Below are positions 1-8,034 of a stretch of 19,067 bases of DNA, in pieces (the first letter of the stretch is position 1; each line of letters opens with the position of its first letter). The notes below the pieces were generated by a model that was given only the letters and a program-made list of their open reading frames with translations, did no database searches and was not told the origin of the DNA. Origin of the DNA: JBCBSK01 sp039819185 (GTDB lineage: Bacteria; Pseudomonadota; Alphaproteobacteria; Rhizobiales; Tepidamorphaceae). The translations under genes were made by a program, and so were the position numbers. The stretch lies in contig JBCBSK010000064.1 of NCBI GenBank assembly GCA_039819185.1, positions 1 through 19,067 of the forward strand, given 5' to 3'.

Positions 1-1464
1 GAAAAAGATCCGGACAGAGTCGGTTCCCTCACCAACCTGTTCGGTGACCGTGTCCAGCGCACTATCGACAATATAGGTGTCGTCACCCGTACTGCCTTCC
101 ATGTCGTCGTCGCCCGCACCGCCGTCGAGAAGGTCATTGCCACCCAGGCCGATGAGGGTGTCGTCACCGCCAAGGGCGGCAAGGATCGAGTCGCCAAGTA
201 CAGCAATCAGTGTCTCGCCAGCACTGGTGCCGGTGATGGTTCCACTGCCGAACGCGTCAAAGATGATGAGTCCGATATCCTCGTCGCCGGCGTCATCATC
301 GACATAGGCGATTGCGATCCGGCCGTCATTGAGTTGGCTGATTGCCGGACGGCTCGGTGTTGACGTCCCGAACACGGAGCCGGGGATCAGGAAGGACTGC
401 GATCGCGGAACAAAACTTGAATCGAAGAAGATCGCTTCAATCGATCCATCCGTTTCATCGGTCCAGAAGACCGCGAAGCCACCATCGTTCAGGGCGAGGA
501 CAACCGGCGCCGTATTATCGTTCGGATCTCCTGTTCCCCAGCGCCGCCCAGCGCTGGGATTTGCCAAATCGGTTACATTTGTGATCAGCGACGCGGTTGC
601 CGGATTCGAGTCCCCATCATTGGTTCCATGAACGATAATGGAGATCTGCGGCTCGCTGCCGTCGCTCTTGACCTCCTGCCAGACACCGACGAACTGGCCA
701 CCAGCGAGGGGAGTCAGATCCGCCAATGACTCCTTGTTGACGCCGAAGATGAACTGCTGCCGACCCGAGATGTCGGTGATCGTTGCCGTGGTGTCATTGT
801 ACAACGCCGTCGCACCGAAGACATTTTGAATTGTTGCCGATGTCTCGGTGTGAGCGAAGGTGACGATTTCTCCCGTCGTCAGCTGTATAACGCTGGGTGA
901 CAGCTCATCACCGCCCTGCTGCATGAGCGTGCCCTGTTGGCGCAGGGTTTGCCCGTCTGCCGAGAGGATCTGGAAGGCAATTTGTCCAGCACCTGCGACG
1001 GTGCTGCTCTCCGCAACGGCGACGAGAATGTTGCCGTCATCGAGAACAATGATGTCGGATTGCCCGACGCCGTCGAAGTTCGAACCACTGTCTCCATCGA
1101 CGGTCTGTGCGCTAGCCGAAGCCCAGGCGCTTGATAGCGCGTTGGAGGCATCGACAGAGAATTTGCGCACCTCGACAACCGGCTCCGTCGGATTCAGATC
1201 CGTGAAGCTGACGACGAAGCCGCCGTCATCGGTGGCAGCAATCGCCGGCTCGCTTTGCGTTCCAGTTGCGCCATTCGTCAGGTCGAGTATCGCGCCCGGA
1301 TTGCTACCATCTGCGTCGTAGACGCGGCCCTTCACTGATCCGTCAGAAGCGTCGGCCCAGACGACGGCAATCTTTCCGCTCGACAACGTGATGATCTGGG
1401 GATCGTTTTGGTTCGTCGCGTCGGCTGTATTGACTTGAACCGGCGTAGAAAAAACGTCTGCCAC
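1..1464 (-). CDS. RTX-type calcium-binding secreted protein (3' end outside window)
   Basis: Reading the minus strand from a GTG at 1464 gives 488 uninterrupted codons to the window edge, so the C-terminus is missing. The start is set by GGGAG at 1475-1471, six bases upstream; a nearby ATG at 1477 is out of frame. Residues about 15-400 are acidic, with a loosely repeated motif of the form P-x-I-x-x-L-x-D/S-G-x-x-A/V-V-x-W/F-x-D, at least five copies, which looks like beta-propeller blades. Residues about 408-488 carry glycine-aspartate nonapeptides (GGDDTLIGLGGNDLLDGG, then GDDTYIVD), the hallmark of RTX calcium-binding repeats. There is no N-terminal signal peptide. Known for the family: such proteins leave by type I secretion through a C-terminal signal and fold on calcium. 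Inference: an extracellular or surface protein; the specific function (adhesin, enzyme, bacteriocin-like) cannot be told from this part. It is not part of the flagellar operons. Confidence 0.85.
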   Translation of the reverse strand, partial: MADVFSTPVQVNTADATNQNDPQIITLSSGKIAVVWADASDGSVKGRVYDADGSNPGAILDLTNGATGTQSEPAIAATDDGGFVVSFTDLNPTEPVVEVRKFSVDASNALSSAWASASAQTVDGDSGSNFDGVGQSDIIVLDDGNILVAVAESSTVAGAGQIAFQILSADGQTLRQQGTLMQQGGDELSPSVIQLTTGEIVTFAHTETSATIQNVFGATALYNDTTATITDISGRQQFIFGVNKESLADLTPLAGGQFVGVWQEVKSDGSEPQISIIVHGTNDGDSNPATASLITNVTDLANPSAGRRWGTGDPNDNTAPVVLALNDGGFAVFWTDETDGSIEAIFFDSSFVPRSQSFLIPGSVFGTSTPSRPAISQLNDGRIAIAYVDDDAGDEDIGLIIFDAFGSGTITGTSAGETLIAVLGDSILAALGGDDTLIGLGGNDLLDGGAGDDDMEGSTGDDTYIVDSALDTVTEQVGEGTDSVRIFF

Positions 1465-1506
1465 CTGCAACTCCCATTCAAATCAAGGCCCAAGCCAGCT
1501 GGCCCT

Positions 1507-1543
1507 AGGACCTACATAACCAACACGTCTTTTCTTAAGTCAA
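1507..1543 (-). promoter_or_regulatory. Candidate sigma-70-like promoter of the RTX gene
   Basis: On the minus strand TTGACT (1543-1538) matches a -35 box at five of six positions. TTATGT (1519-1514) follows after 18 bases and would be a weak -10 box. A start near 1507 would give a leader of about 40 bases before the GTG at 1464. This is a pattern match only; spacing and -10 are not ideal. Confidence 0.3.
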
Positions 1544-1605
1544 TAAACGAGTCATCACGGCCATAGTGCAATTTTGCAAAAGGGCCGTGTTCCAATAGAG
1601 CCAAC

Positions 1606-1859
1606 ATGAACTGGGATGATCTGACGTTCGTGCTTGCCGTGACCCGTGGCAAATCTTTCAATGGCGCAGCGCATCGTCTCCGCGCGTCGCATACGAGCGT
1701 GAGCCACCGCATTTCGGTGCTGGAACTCTCACCCGTATGGACCTGTTTGAGCGCGACAACACCGAATGTCGGCCAGCTCAGGTCTATCAGAAACTGTTGG
1801 ATCGCGCGGTAATGCAGGCCCGTCTTCAGGTCAAGCGAGGCCGTCAGCCACTTGATTGA
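1606..1859 (+). pseudogene. Truncated, frameshifted LysR-family regulator remnant
   Basis: The first 40 residues from ATG 1606 (MNWDDLTFVLAVTRGKSFNG, then AAHRLRASHTSVSHRISVLE) are the winged-helix DNA-binding start of a LysR-type transcriptional regulator. After VLE, the expected continuation (a LFER-type motif, as in 'G-x-x-LFER') is found in a different frame: ATG 1737 begins MDLFERDNTECRPAQVYQ and runs to a TGA at 1857-1859. A net frameshift therefore lies around 1722-1737. The whole remnant encodes about 85 residues, against about 300 for an intact LysR protein, and the effector-binding domain is absent. It ends 8 bases before the convergent cckA stop. An inverted motif TGCAA-tt-TTGCA at 1567-1578 upstream could be the relic of its own operator. 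A functional HTH-only protein from the 68-codon frame is possible but less likely. Confidence 0.75.
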
Positions 1860-1867
1860 CCGCAGGC

Positions 1868-4387
1868 CTAGCCCCCCTCGCCGTCCATCAGCCGTTTCAC
1901 GGCTTCAGCAAGCTCGGGCAGGTTGAACGGCTTGGGCAGGAAGTCGAAGGTGGCGTCTGGATCAAGGTTTTTCTTGAACGCGTCCTCGGCGTAGCCCGAC
2001 ATGAACAGGATCTTGATGTCGGGCGTGCGCTTGCGCAGTTCCTTGAGAAGCGTCGGGCCGTCCATTTCCGGCATCACGACATCGGAGACCACCACATCGA
2101 CTTCGCCGTCATGGGCATCGATCAGCTCAAGCGCTTCGGCGCCGGTCTCGGCGGCGAGCACGGTATAGCCGCGCGCCTTCAGGGCTTGTGTGGCGAAGGT
2201 GCGGATCGAGAACTCATCCTCGACCAGAAGAACCGTGCCATCGCCGGTCAGGTCCTTTGCAGGCTGAGCGGGCGCGGTCGCATCCGTCGCAGGCGTTGTG
2301 ATCTCCGCCTCGATATGGCGCGGCAGATAGATCGAAAACGTTGTACCCTGGCCCGTCTCGCTGTCGACGAAGACATAACCGCCGGTTTGCTTGATGATGC
2401 CATAGACCGTCGACAGGCCGAGCCCGGTCCCCTTGCCGACATCCTTGGTCGAGAAGAACGGATCGAAGATTTTCTCGCGGATCTCTTCAGGAATCCCGGT
2501 GCCGGTATCGGCGACCTGGATCCGAACGTAGTCGGCTGGCGGCAGAAGGGCATTGTCGAGCGAGCGCGCTTCCTGCTCGGCAACATTGGCAGTTGAGATC
2601 GTCAATCGGCCACCGTCGGGCATCGCGTCGCGGGCATTGACGGCAAGATTGATGATCACCTGTTCGAGCTGGGTGAGGTCTGCCTTGACGGCCCAGAGAT
2701 CGCGGCCGCGCTCGGCGCGGATCTCGATGCCGGCCTCAAGGAGACGGCGCAACAGCACCGCCAGATCGCCCAGCATGTCGTTGAGATAGAGCGTCTTCGG
2801 CCTGAGCGTCTGCTGACGCGAAAACGCCATCAGCTGGCGCACCAGGCTGGCCGCACGATGGGCGTTTTGCTTGATCTGGACGATACTCGAATAGGACGGA
2901 TCTGTCGGCTGGTGCTGGCTGACCAGAATGTCGGAAAAGCCGATGATGCCGGTCAGGATGTTGTTGAAATCATGCGCGATTCCAGCCGCCAACTGTCCGA
3001 CGGCCTGAAGCTTCGAGCCCTGGACAATCTGCTGTTCAAGCGCCTTTTGCTCGGTCACATCAAGCGCATAGACGATGGCTGCTTCGTCATCACGGTCCTG
3101 AACCGGCGACAGGAACAGCCGGATGGTGCGATCCGTATCCTCGGTCGGGTGGACATCGACCGGTGAGATATCCGCATGGCCTTCAAGGCAACGCGCGATC
3201 ACGGCATCGAGCTCTTCCTCGCTTGTGTCTGACACAAGATCGGGGATCGTCGTGCGGCTGTTAGCGGACGAGATTTCCGGCAGAATGCGCATAAAGGTCG
3301 CGTTCGTCCGTCCGATTGTGCCGGACTTGTCGAGGGTCGCGATACCGAGCGGCGTATTGTTGAAGAACCGCGCAAACCGCACCTCGGCCGCCCGCAAGGG
3401 CTCGGTGTCACCGGAGCCGCGCCCCCGATCCATCACCACCGTCCGCGATGGCAGCACCTCTCCCGCCGTCGATACGGTGACTTTGTGTAACAGGCGCACC
3501 GGCATGACCCGACCGTCGGCGCGAATGAGATCGACGTCGAGCATCTGGGTCGTAGTACGGCTTTCCGCATTTGCATCCGGCGCCTTCAACAAATGCGTTA
3601 CCCCGCCGGCGACCAGCGCGTTGGCCGACACATCGCCTCCGAGTGTCTCGCTGAGATCGCGGCCAAGCCATTGGGCAAGCGTCGCGTTCATCGACCGCAC
3701 TCCACCTTCGCGGTCAATCGATACAAAGCCGACGGGCGCGTGGTCGAGATCGTCGATCGCGCTCTGCAGCTCGACGAAGGTGCGTTCCTGGCGGCGGCGA
3801 TCATGAGTCACATCGCGGATCTGCCACAGGCTGTTACCGCGCTTTTTACCCTTGGCCTGAAGCGGGGCAACATCAACTCGGAAGAACAGCCGACCGACGC
3901 CATCACGATCGAGTGCGATGTCCTCATGATGCGGCTCACCGGTGGCCGCCGCCTGGGCCAGCCGATGGACCTGCTCCGCGCTCTGGCCGGTTCCCGAGAA
4001 GACACGCTCAACGCTCGGCACATCATGACCGTTCGCACCGGTGAGCGAGAGATAAGCGTCATTGGCCAGCAGGATCCGGCCGGCCTTGTCGGTGACGAGT
4101 GCACCAGTATCGATCGCATCAAGCACGTTTGGCGTCAGATCGTCCCTGGCGCCTTCGCCGAAGCGCATCAGTCCGATCGACAGCGCAAACAGGCTAAACA
4201 CGCCGACGACCGAGAGAAGCGCCAACAGTGCGAGGATCAGCGGACGCGCCTGCTCCTGACCTAACAAGGCTAATGCCGCAGAGGTCGCAATCAGGGCGAG
4301 CGCCAGCCCGATCACTGGCGTGACCTGCCCGCCGCGCCGTTCGGCGCCCAAAGACCGGTCGTTCATGTCGATGCCCAATTCGCTCAA
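1868..4387 (-). CDS. cckA: CckA-type cell-cycle hybrid histidine kinase
   Basis: 839 residues. Two membrane segments (about 22-43 and 49-74) are followed by three PAS-like regions (about 84-195, 205-320, 333-450). A HisKA dimerisation domain has the phospho-acceptor His472 in GIAHDFNNILTGIIGF, the signature of the CckA group. The ATPase domain has an N box around Asn580-Asn584 and the DTGTGIP loop at 627-633. The C-terminal receiver has acidic Glu723-Asp724, phospho-acceptor Asp769 in VVSDVVMPEMDG and Lys819. Known: CckA passes phosphate through ChpT to CtrA and CpdR and controls cell cycle and flagellar gene expression in alphaproteobacteria. The start is a TTG at 4387, chosen because GGAG lies seven bases upstream; an alternative ATG lies at 4366 (residue 8). 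It is the last gene of the flgB-to-flhB run, 96 bases after flhB, so it may be co-transcribed with export genes. Confidence 0.93.
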   Translation of the reverse strand: MSELGIDMNDRSLGAERRGGQVTPVIGLALALIATSAALALLGQEQARPLILALLALLSVVGVFSLFALSIGLMRFGEGARDDLTPNVLDAIDTGALVTDKAGRILLANDAYLSLTGANGHDVPSVERVFSGTGQSAEQVHRLAQAAATGEPHHEDIALDRDGVGRLFFRVDVAPLQAKGKKRGNSLWQIRDVTHDRRRQERTFVELQSAIDDLDHAPVGFVSIDREGGVRSMNATLAQWLGRDLSETLGGDVSANALVAGGVTHLLKAPDANAESRTTTQMLDVDLIRADGRVMPVRLLHKVTVSTAGEVLPSRTVVMDRGRGSGDTEPLRAAEVRFARFFNNTPLGIATLDKSGTIGRTNATFMRILPEISSANSRTTIPDLVSDTSEEELDAVIARCLEGHADISPVDVHPTEDTDRTIRLFLSPVQDRDDEAAIVYALDVTEQKALEQQIVQGSKLQAVGQLAAGIAHDFNNILTGIIGFSDILVSQHQPTDPSYSSIVQIKQNAHRAASLVRQLMAFSRQQTLRPKTLYLNDMLGDLAVLLRRLLEAGIEIRAERGRDLWAVKADLTQLEQVIINLAVNARDAMPDGGRLTISTANVAEQEARSLDNALLPPADYVRIQVADTGTGIPEEIREKIFDPFFSTKDVGKGTGLGLSTVYGIIKQTGGYVFVDSETGQGTTFSIYLPRHIEAEITTPATDATAPAQPAKDLTGDGTVLLVEDEFSIRTFATQALKARGYTVLAAETGAEALELIDAHDGEVDVVVSDVVMPEMDGPTLLKELRKRTPDIKILFMSGYAEDAFKKNLDPDATFDFLPKPFNLPELAEAVKRLMDGEGG

Positions 4388-4483
4388 CCGTCAACTCCGC
4401 TTCGACTTTGCACGATTCGCGTTACCAGCTTGAGAATGCGGATCTTAGGCATGGCTGGCAACGATGGGGCCACGGCCAGTGAT

Positions 4484-5569
4484 TCAAGCGCGCCGCCAAG
4501 CGGCCCGTTCACGCTTCTGGCGCATCACAAAGCCGATAACTTCGGCAACCGCCTTGTAATGATCCGGGTGGATTGTCTCGTCGATATCAACGCTTGCATG
4601 CAACGCACGTGCTAGCGGCGGATTCTCGACCACGGGGATCTCGTGCTCCTTCGCCGTTTCGCGGATCTTCAGCGCCAGCGCATCTGTACCTTTGGCGAGG
4701 CAGATCGGCGCATCCATGCCCTGCTCGTATTGCAGGGCGACGGCGAAGTGGGTCGGGTTGGTGATCACGACGGAGGCTTCCGGCACCCGCTGCATCATAC
4801 GCCTGCGGCCACGTTCAAGGCGGATCTGCCGGAGCTTTGCCTTGACGTGCGGATCACCCTCGGCCTGTTTGAACTCGTCCTTGAGCTCGCGCATGCTCAT
4901 GCGCTGCTTCTTGGTCCAGGTCTGCTTCTGGTAGAGAAAGTCCATGACCGCGACGACCGTCAGAACGGCCATGACGCCCGCGAGCAGCTTCAATGCCAAC
5001 CATTTGATGGCAACAGCCAGGCTCAGAATGTCGGTGGTGACAAAGCCGTCCAACCGGTCGCGTTCGGGCCAGATAATCAGCGCCATGATGGCACCGACAA
5101 TGCCAAGCTTGGCGATCCCCTTGGCGAAATTCATCAGGCTCTGACCGGAAAACAGCCGCTTCAGCCCGCTGATCGGCGACACCTTGGAGAGCTTCGGCGT
5201 CAGCGGCTCCGCCGACAGCAGAAAGCCGTGCTGGACGACATTGCCGGCAATGCCCGCAATGACGAGGCAGAACAGCGGACCGGCGAAATAGAATGCGAGA
5301 TCACGCAGCATCAGGCTCGCAAGGAGATGCACGCTGCCGCCATCCGACACGCCGATCTGATGGCTGTTGACCATCAGCAGTGCGAACTGTTCGGCGAGCT
5401 CGGTCGAAATCCATCCGGCGAAAGCGAAGACGACCAGCGTCGCAGCGATCATCATGAACCAGGTATTGACCTCCTGACTCTTGGCGACGTCGCCCTTTTC
5501 GCGCGCCTTTTCGAGCTTTCGTTGGGACGGTTCTTCTGTTTTTTCGGCGTCGTCTTGTTCCTCAGCCAT
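4484..5569 (-). CDS. flhB: Flagellar export switch protein FlhB
   Basis: 361 residues, the normal length for the family. A charged N-terminus with the typical EEPSQRKLEKAREKGDVAKS stretch precedes four hydrophobic segments (about 36-55, 90-115, 150-167, 185-212). A cytoplasmic domain follows, containing the autocleavage motif Asn271-Pro-Thr-His in SVVITNPTHFAVAL. Known: FlhB sits at the export gate and its self-cleavage at NPTH switches substrate specificity from rod/hook to filament proteins. The cleavage residues are all present, so it should be functional. It follows fliR by only 7 bases and is followed by cckA. Confidence 0.97.
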   Translation of the reverse strand: MAEEQDDAEKTEEPSQRKLEKAREKGDVAKSQEVNTWFMMIAATLVVFAFAGWISTELAEQFALLMVNSHQIGVSDGGSVHLLASLMLRDLAFYFAGPLFCLVIAGIAGNVVQHGFLLSAEPLTPKLSKVSPISGLKRLFSGQSLMNFAKGIAKLGIVGAIMALIIWPERDRLDGFVTTDILSLAVAIKWLALKLLAGVMAVLTVVAVMDFLYQKQTWTKKQRMSMRELKDEFKQAEGDPHVKAKLRQIRLERGRRRMMQRVPEASVVITNPTHFAVALQYEQGMDAPICLAKGTDALALKIRETAKEHEIPVVENPPLARALHASVDIDETIHPDHYKAVAEVIGFVMRQKRERAAWRRA

Positions 5570-5576
5570 CTACCGG

Positions 5577-6347
5577 TCACCCTCCGGAGATGCCGATGAA
5601 GGGCCGGATCGCATCCTCAACCCCCATCAGGAACAGGCCGAAAACCGTACCGGCGACGGCGAACAGAATGACGAAGCCGAGAAGAATGGCCGCGGGAATG
5701 CCGAGAAAGAAGATCTGAACCTGAGGCATCAGCCGCGACAGGATGCCAAGCCCGAGATTGAACAATAGGCCGAACACGATAAAGGGTGCTGCGATCTGCA
5801 CACCGATCGCAAATGCACCGGCCAGAATTCTGACGCCGAGTTCGCTGGCATCCTCGACCGGCAACACCTGGCCCGGTTGAAACAGAACATAGCTGTCGCG
5901 GATCGCGGCAATGAACAGATAGTGCAGATCAGCGACCATGATCAGCGTTAGACCGGTGATCGACAGGAACGTGCCGATCAGCGCGCCTTGTGTGCCCTGG
6001 GTCGGATCGACGCTGGTCGCAAAACCGAGCCCCATCTGAAAGGCGATGGTGGAGCCGGCAATCTGCAGGCTTGCGAGGATGATCCGCGAGGTCAGACCGA
6101 TAAAAAACCCAACGACCATTTCGAGGCCGAACAGAAACACGATGCCTGACGCGGTCGTCGGCAGATCGGTGAGATAAGCGCTGGCCAGCGGGAAGAACAG
6201 GATGGCCAGCCCGAGCGCGAAAACAAGCCGCATCCTCACCGGAACCGACTGGTCGCCGATGGCCGGGATCAGCATCACCATGGTACCGAGCCGGGCGAAG
6301 ACCAGCATGAAGCTGAGCGCCAGTTCGGGCAGAAAGGAGACGGTCAC
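5577..6347 (-). CDS. fliR: Flagellar export gate protein FliR
   Basis: 256 residues with about six hydrophobic membrane segments and the typical FliR opening (F-A-R-L-G-T-M-V-x-x-I-P, then PVRMRLVFALGLAILFFPL). Conserved family landmarks include GFATSVDP near residue 110 and the hydrophobic C-terminal half. Start is a GTG at 6347 with GAGGG six bases upstream. Known: FliR joins FliP and FliQ in the helical export-gate core. It lies between fliQ (33 bases upstream) and flhB (7 bases downstream), the usual fliQ-fliR-flhB order. Confidence 0.96.
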   Translation of the reverse strand: MTVSFLPELALSFMLVFARLGTMVMLIPAIGDQSVPVRMRLVFALGLAILFFPLASAYLTDLPTTASGIVFLFGLEMVVGFFIGLTSRIILASLQIAGSTIAFQMGLGFATSVDPTQGTQGALIGTFLSITGLTLIMVADLHYLFIAAIRDSYVLFQPGQVLPVEDASELGVRILAGAFAIGVQIAAPFIVFGLLFNLGLGILSRLMPQVQIFFLGIPAAILLGFVILFAVAGTVFGLFLMGVEDAIRPFIGISGG

Positions 6348-6380
6348 GTGCCGCCCTCGCGCATCCTATGATCAGACGCG

Positions 6381-6644
6381 TCATTGTCCGATGATTCGCT
6401 CGCTGATGCGCGCCATATAGCCGCCCATGGCATGCCCCATGAACGGCAAGGTTAGAAGCGAGGCGAGAAACATGGCGATGATCTTGGGGACAAAGACCAA
6501 GGTCATCTCCTGGATCTGGGTCAACGCCTGCAACAGCGCGATCGACACCCCGACCACGAGCCCGACAATCATTAACGGGCTCGCCACGATCAGAAGCGTC
6601 ATAACGCCATCGCGCGCGACATCGAGCACATCGGCTGCATCCAC
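6381..6644 (-). CDS. fliQ: Flagellar export gate protein FliQ
   Basis: 87 residues with two long hydrophobic hairpin segments (about 13-38 and 50-72) separated by the family motif QALTQIQEMTLVFVPKI. This size and pattern are diagnostic for FliQ. Start is a GTG at 6644 preceded by AGGAG at a seven-base spacing. Known: several FliQ copies wrap the FliP-FliR core of the export gate. It is encoded 45 bases after fliE and directly before fliR. Confidence 0.96.
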   Translation of the reverse strand: MDAADVLDVARDGVMTLLIVASPLMIVGLVVGVSIALLQALTQIQEMTLVFVPKIIAMFLASLLTLPFMGHAMGGYMARISERIIGQ

Positions 6645-6665
6645 TTTGTGTCTCCTCAGTCGCCC

Positions 6666-6679
6666 GGCCTGCGCAGGCC
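6666..6679. repeat. Perfect 14-bp GC-rich palindrome between fliE and fliQ
   Basis: GGCCTGCGCAGGCC reads the same on both strands. In the mRNA it can form a five-pair stem with a GCGC loop inside the 45-base fliE-fliQ gap. It could stabilise or mark a processing site in the message; no T-run follows, so it is not a classic terminator. Confidence 0.5.
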
Positions 6680-6689
6680 ATACATTGTG

Positions 6690-7016
6690 TCAGATCGGCA
6701 TCCGCATGATTTCTTCATAGGCGTTGATGACACGATCGCGGACGCTCACCAGTGTCTGGATCGCGACCTCGCTCTCGGCGACCGCCGTCACCAGGCCGAC
6801 CATATCGCCATTGCCTTCGAGCATGGCGGCCGCGGCGCCATCCATTTGGCCCGCCGTTGACGTCATGTCGCCGACAACCTCCTGCAGCGCTTGGGCGAAG
6901 CCTTCGCCCGCGCCTGCTTCCGGGAATGCCGCGGTTGCAGCACCGCCGACCCCCTGACCTGCGACCTGCTGGGTCGCGGTGTAGGCATTGGCCGCAGCGG
7001 AGGGTGTCGTGATCAT
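6690..7016 (-). CDS. fliE: Flagellar hook-basal body adaptor FliE
   Basis: 108 residues, the usual length. A low-complexity Ala/Gly-rich N-terminal third is followed by the conserved helix-rich part with F-A-Q-A-L-Q-E-V near 60 and the family C-terminus VAESEVAIQTLVSVRDRVIN then AYEEIMRMPI. Known: FliE connects the MS ring to the proximal rod and is an early export substrate. It is placed after flgB and flgC and before fliQ, the standard alphaproteobacterial order. ATG at 7016 has GAGG about ten bases upstream. Confidence 0.95.
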   Translation of the reverse strand: MITTPSAAANAYTATQQVAGQGVGGAATAAFPEAGAGEGFAQALQEVVGDMTSTAGQMDGAAAAMLEGNGDMVGLVTAVAESEVAIQTLVSVRDRVINAYEEIMRMPI

Positions 7017-7050
7017 GATATGACGTCCTCAGAGTTGGGGGGGACGGGCT

Positions 7051-7461
7051 TCAGGAGCGCAGGATGTCGAGCGTCCTGAGCACCATCTGGCGCGTTGTGT
7101 TGATGACATTGAGATTGGCCTGATAGGTGCGCTGCGCTTCGCGCATATCCATCGATTCGACCATGGAATTGACGTTCGGCGTCTGGATGTACCCTTGCTC
7201 GTTGGCCGCCGGGTGACCCGGCTCATAGCGCTGACCGAAATCAGACTGATCACGCAGAACAGGGCCGGTACGCACAACCTGAGCGCCAAGTTCGCGATCG
7301 AAGGTTGCGCGGAAAGTCGGTACCTTTCGGCGGTACGGATCGCCGCCGGGCTGACTGGCGACAGAATCGGCATTGGCAATGTTCTCGGCGATGATGCGCA
7401 TGCGCGATGACTGCGCCCTGAGACCCGATGCCGCGACCATGATGCTCTTGAGAATATCCAT
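7051..7461 (-). CDS. flgC: Flagellar proximal rod protein FlgC
   Basis: 136 residues. The N-terminus (MDILKSIMVAASGLRAQSSR, then MRIIAENIANADS) is the rod/hook family signature with the AENIANAD motif. The C-terminus has the matching amphipathic helix SMDMREAQRTYQANLNVINT. Middle residues PYRRK and PNVNSMVE are FlgC-specific. Known: FlgC forms part of the proximal rod with FlgB and FlgF. It lies 3 bases after flgB, so translation is probably coupled. Confidence 0.97.
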   Translation of the reverse strand: MDILKSIMVAASGLRAQSSRMRIIAENIANADSVASQPGGDPYRRKVPTFRATFDRELGAQVVRTGPVLRDQSDFGQRYEPGHPAANEQGYIQTPNVNSMVESMDMREAQRTYQANLNVINTTRQMVLRTLDILRS

Positions 7462-7464
7462 GAG

Positions 7465-7863
7465 TTATCTCCCAAGTGCGTTGCGGAGGAGCCCGAGACC
7501 ACGCTGATAGAGCGTTGTCGCCATCTGGTGGTCCATCTGGTTTTCCGCCGTTTTCATCATCTCTTCCTCGAGCACGACGGCATTGCCTTCGGGCGTGATC
7601 TCGAAACTGTCGATCTCACGGGCACGCAACGGGTCGACAGGGCCGAGCGAGGTCATATGCCCTGTTGACGTCGCAGCCAGCGTGACCCGACGCACGCCGC
7701 TGTCCTCCGGCAACAGGTTGCGAAAACTCACGGGCCTGAGATCCTGGGCGCCATAGCCGGGCGTATCGGCATTGGCGATGTTCTGCGCCAGGACCGTCTG
7801 GCGCGCTTCATGCCAGCGCATCTTGGTCTTCAGTGCCGCGAAGATCGGCAGATCTGACAACAT
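7465..7863 (-). CDS. flgB: Flagellar proximal rod protein FlgB
   Basis: 132 residues. The N-terminal rod signature includes VLAQNIANADTPGYGAQDLR. The C-terminal part, EEEMMKTAENQMDHQMATTL, then YQRGLGLLRNALGR, is the FlgB-type end. Known: FlgB is the innermost rod protein. It is the first gene of the flgB-flgC-fliE-fliQ-fliR-flhB-cckA run, and a CtrA-type box lies about 50 bases upstream of its ATG, fitting early flagellar class control. Confidence 0.96.
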   Translation of the reverse strand: MLSDLPIFAALKTKMRWHEARQTVLAQNIANADTPGYGAQDLRPVSFRNLLPEDSGVRRVTLAATSTGHMTSLGPVDPLRAREIDSFEITPEGNAVVLEEEMMKTAENQMDHQMATTLYQRGLGLLRNALGR

Positions 7864-7910
7864 GGCGCCCGGCCTTTCGTTAACGCTTGGGAAAAACCTG
7901 CCGGGTTATG

Positions 7911-7926
7911 GTTAATGGGACGTTAA
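7911..7926 (-). promoter_or_regulatory. CtrA-type binding box TTAA-N7-TTAAC upstream of flgB
   Basis: On the minus strand the sequence is TTAACGTCCCATTAAC, an exact fit to the TTAA-N7-TTAAC consensus described for CtrA in Caulobacter and relatives. It lies about 48 bases from the flgB start and about 190 bases from the divergent fliO start. Further single TTAA half-sites in the same gap are at 7880-7883, 8054-8057 and 8083-8086. The consensus is established knowledge; binding here is inference. Confidence 0.6.
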
Positions 7927-8019
7927 TCACGCTAGGTTTTCTATAGAGGCCCGCTTGAGGAAAACAGCAGACTTGCGCCCGACGGCGCTGTGCTGTTGAA
8001 CCACGCTGGTCTATGGTGC

Positions 8020-8034
8020 CGGCAGATTCTGCCG
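8020..8034. promoter_or_regulatory. 15-bp palindrome CGGCAGA-t-TCTGCCG upstream of fliO
   Basis: Arms CGGCAGA (8020-8026) and TCTGCCG (8028-8034) are perfect inverted repeats around one base. The core CGGCA-n5-TGCCG recurs upstream of flgF at 17142-17158. The palindrome centre is GATTC, a GANTC site of the kind methylated by CcrM in many alphaproteobacteria. It is probably the operator of a dimeric regulator of flagellar genes; FlbD is a candidate by analogy with Caulobacter ftr elements. Confidence 0.45.

Noticed and set aside
77..1321. Several plus-strand ORFs in the first 1.3 kb
   Set aside because: All are opposite the uninterrupted minus-strand RTX frame, which has clear repeats and a good ribosome site.
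1856..2596. Open frame of 246 codons on the plus strand opposite cckA
   Set aside because: It lies wholly antisense to the conserved receiver and ATPase domains of CckA; high GC opens opposite frames, and its protein has no recognisable pattern.
4643..5599. Open frame of 318 codons on the plus strand opposite flhB
   Set aside because: Antisense shadow of flhB; sequence is His/Arg/Asp-rich and unlike any family, whereas FlhB is unmistakable.
7885..7898. GG-N10-GC on the minus strand just before flgB
   Set aside because: Spacing fits but flanking bases do not match the consensus, and the RNA start would leave only about ten bases before the ATG.
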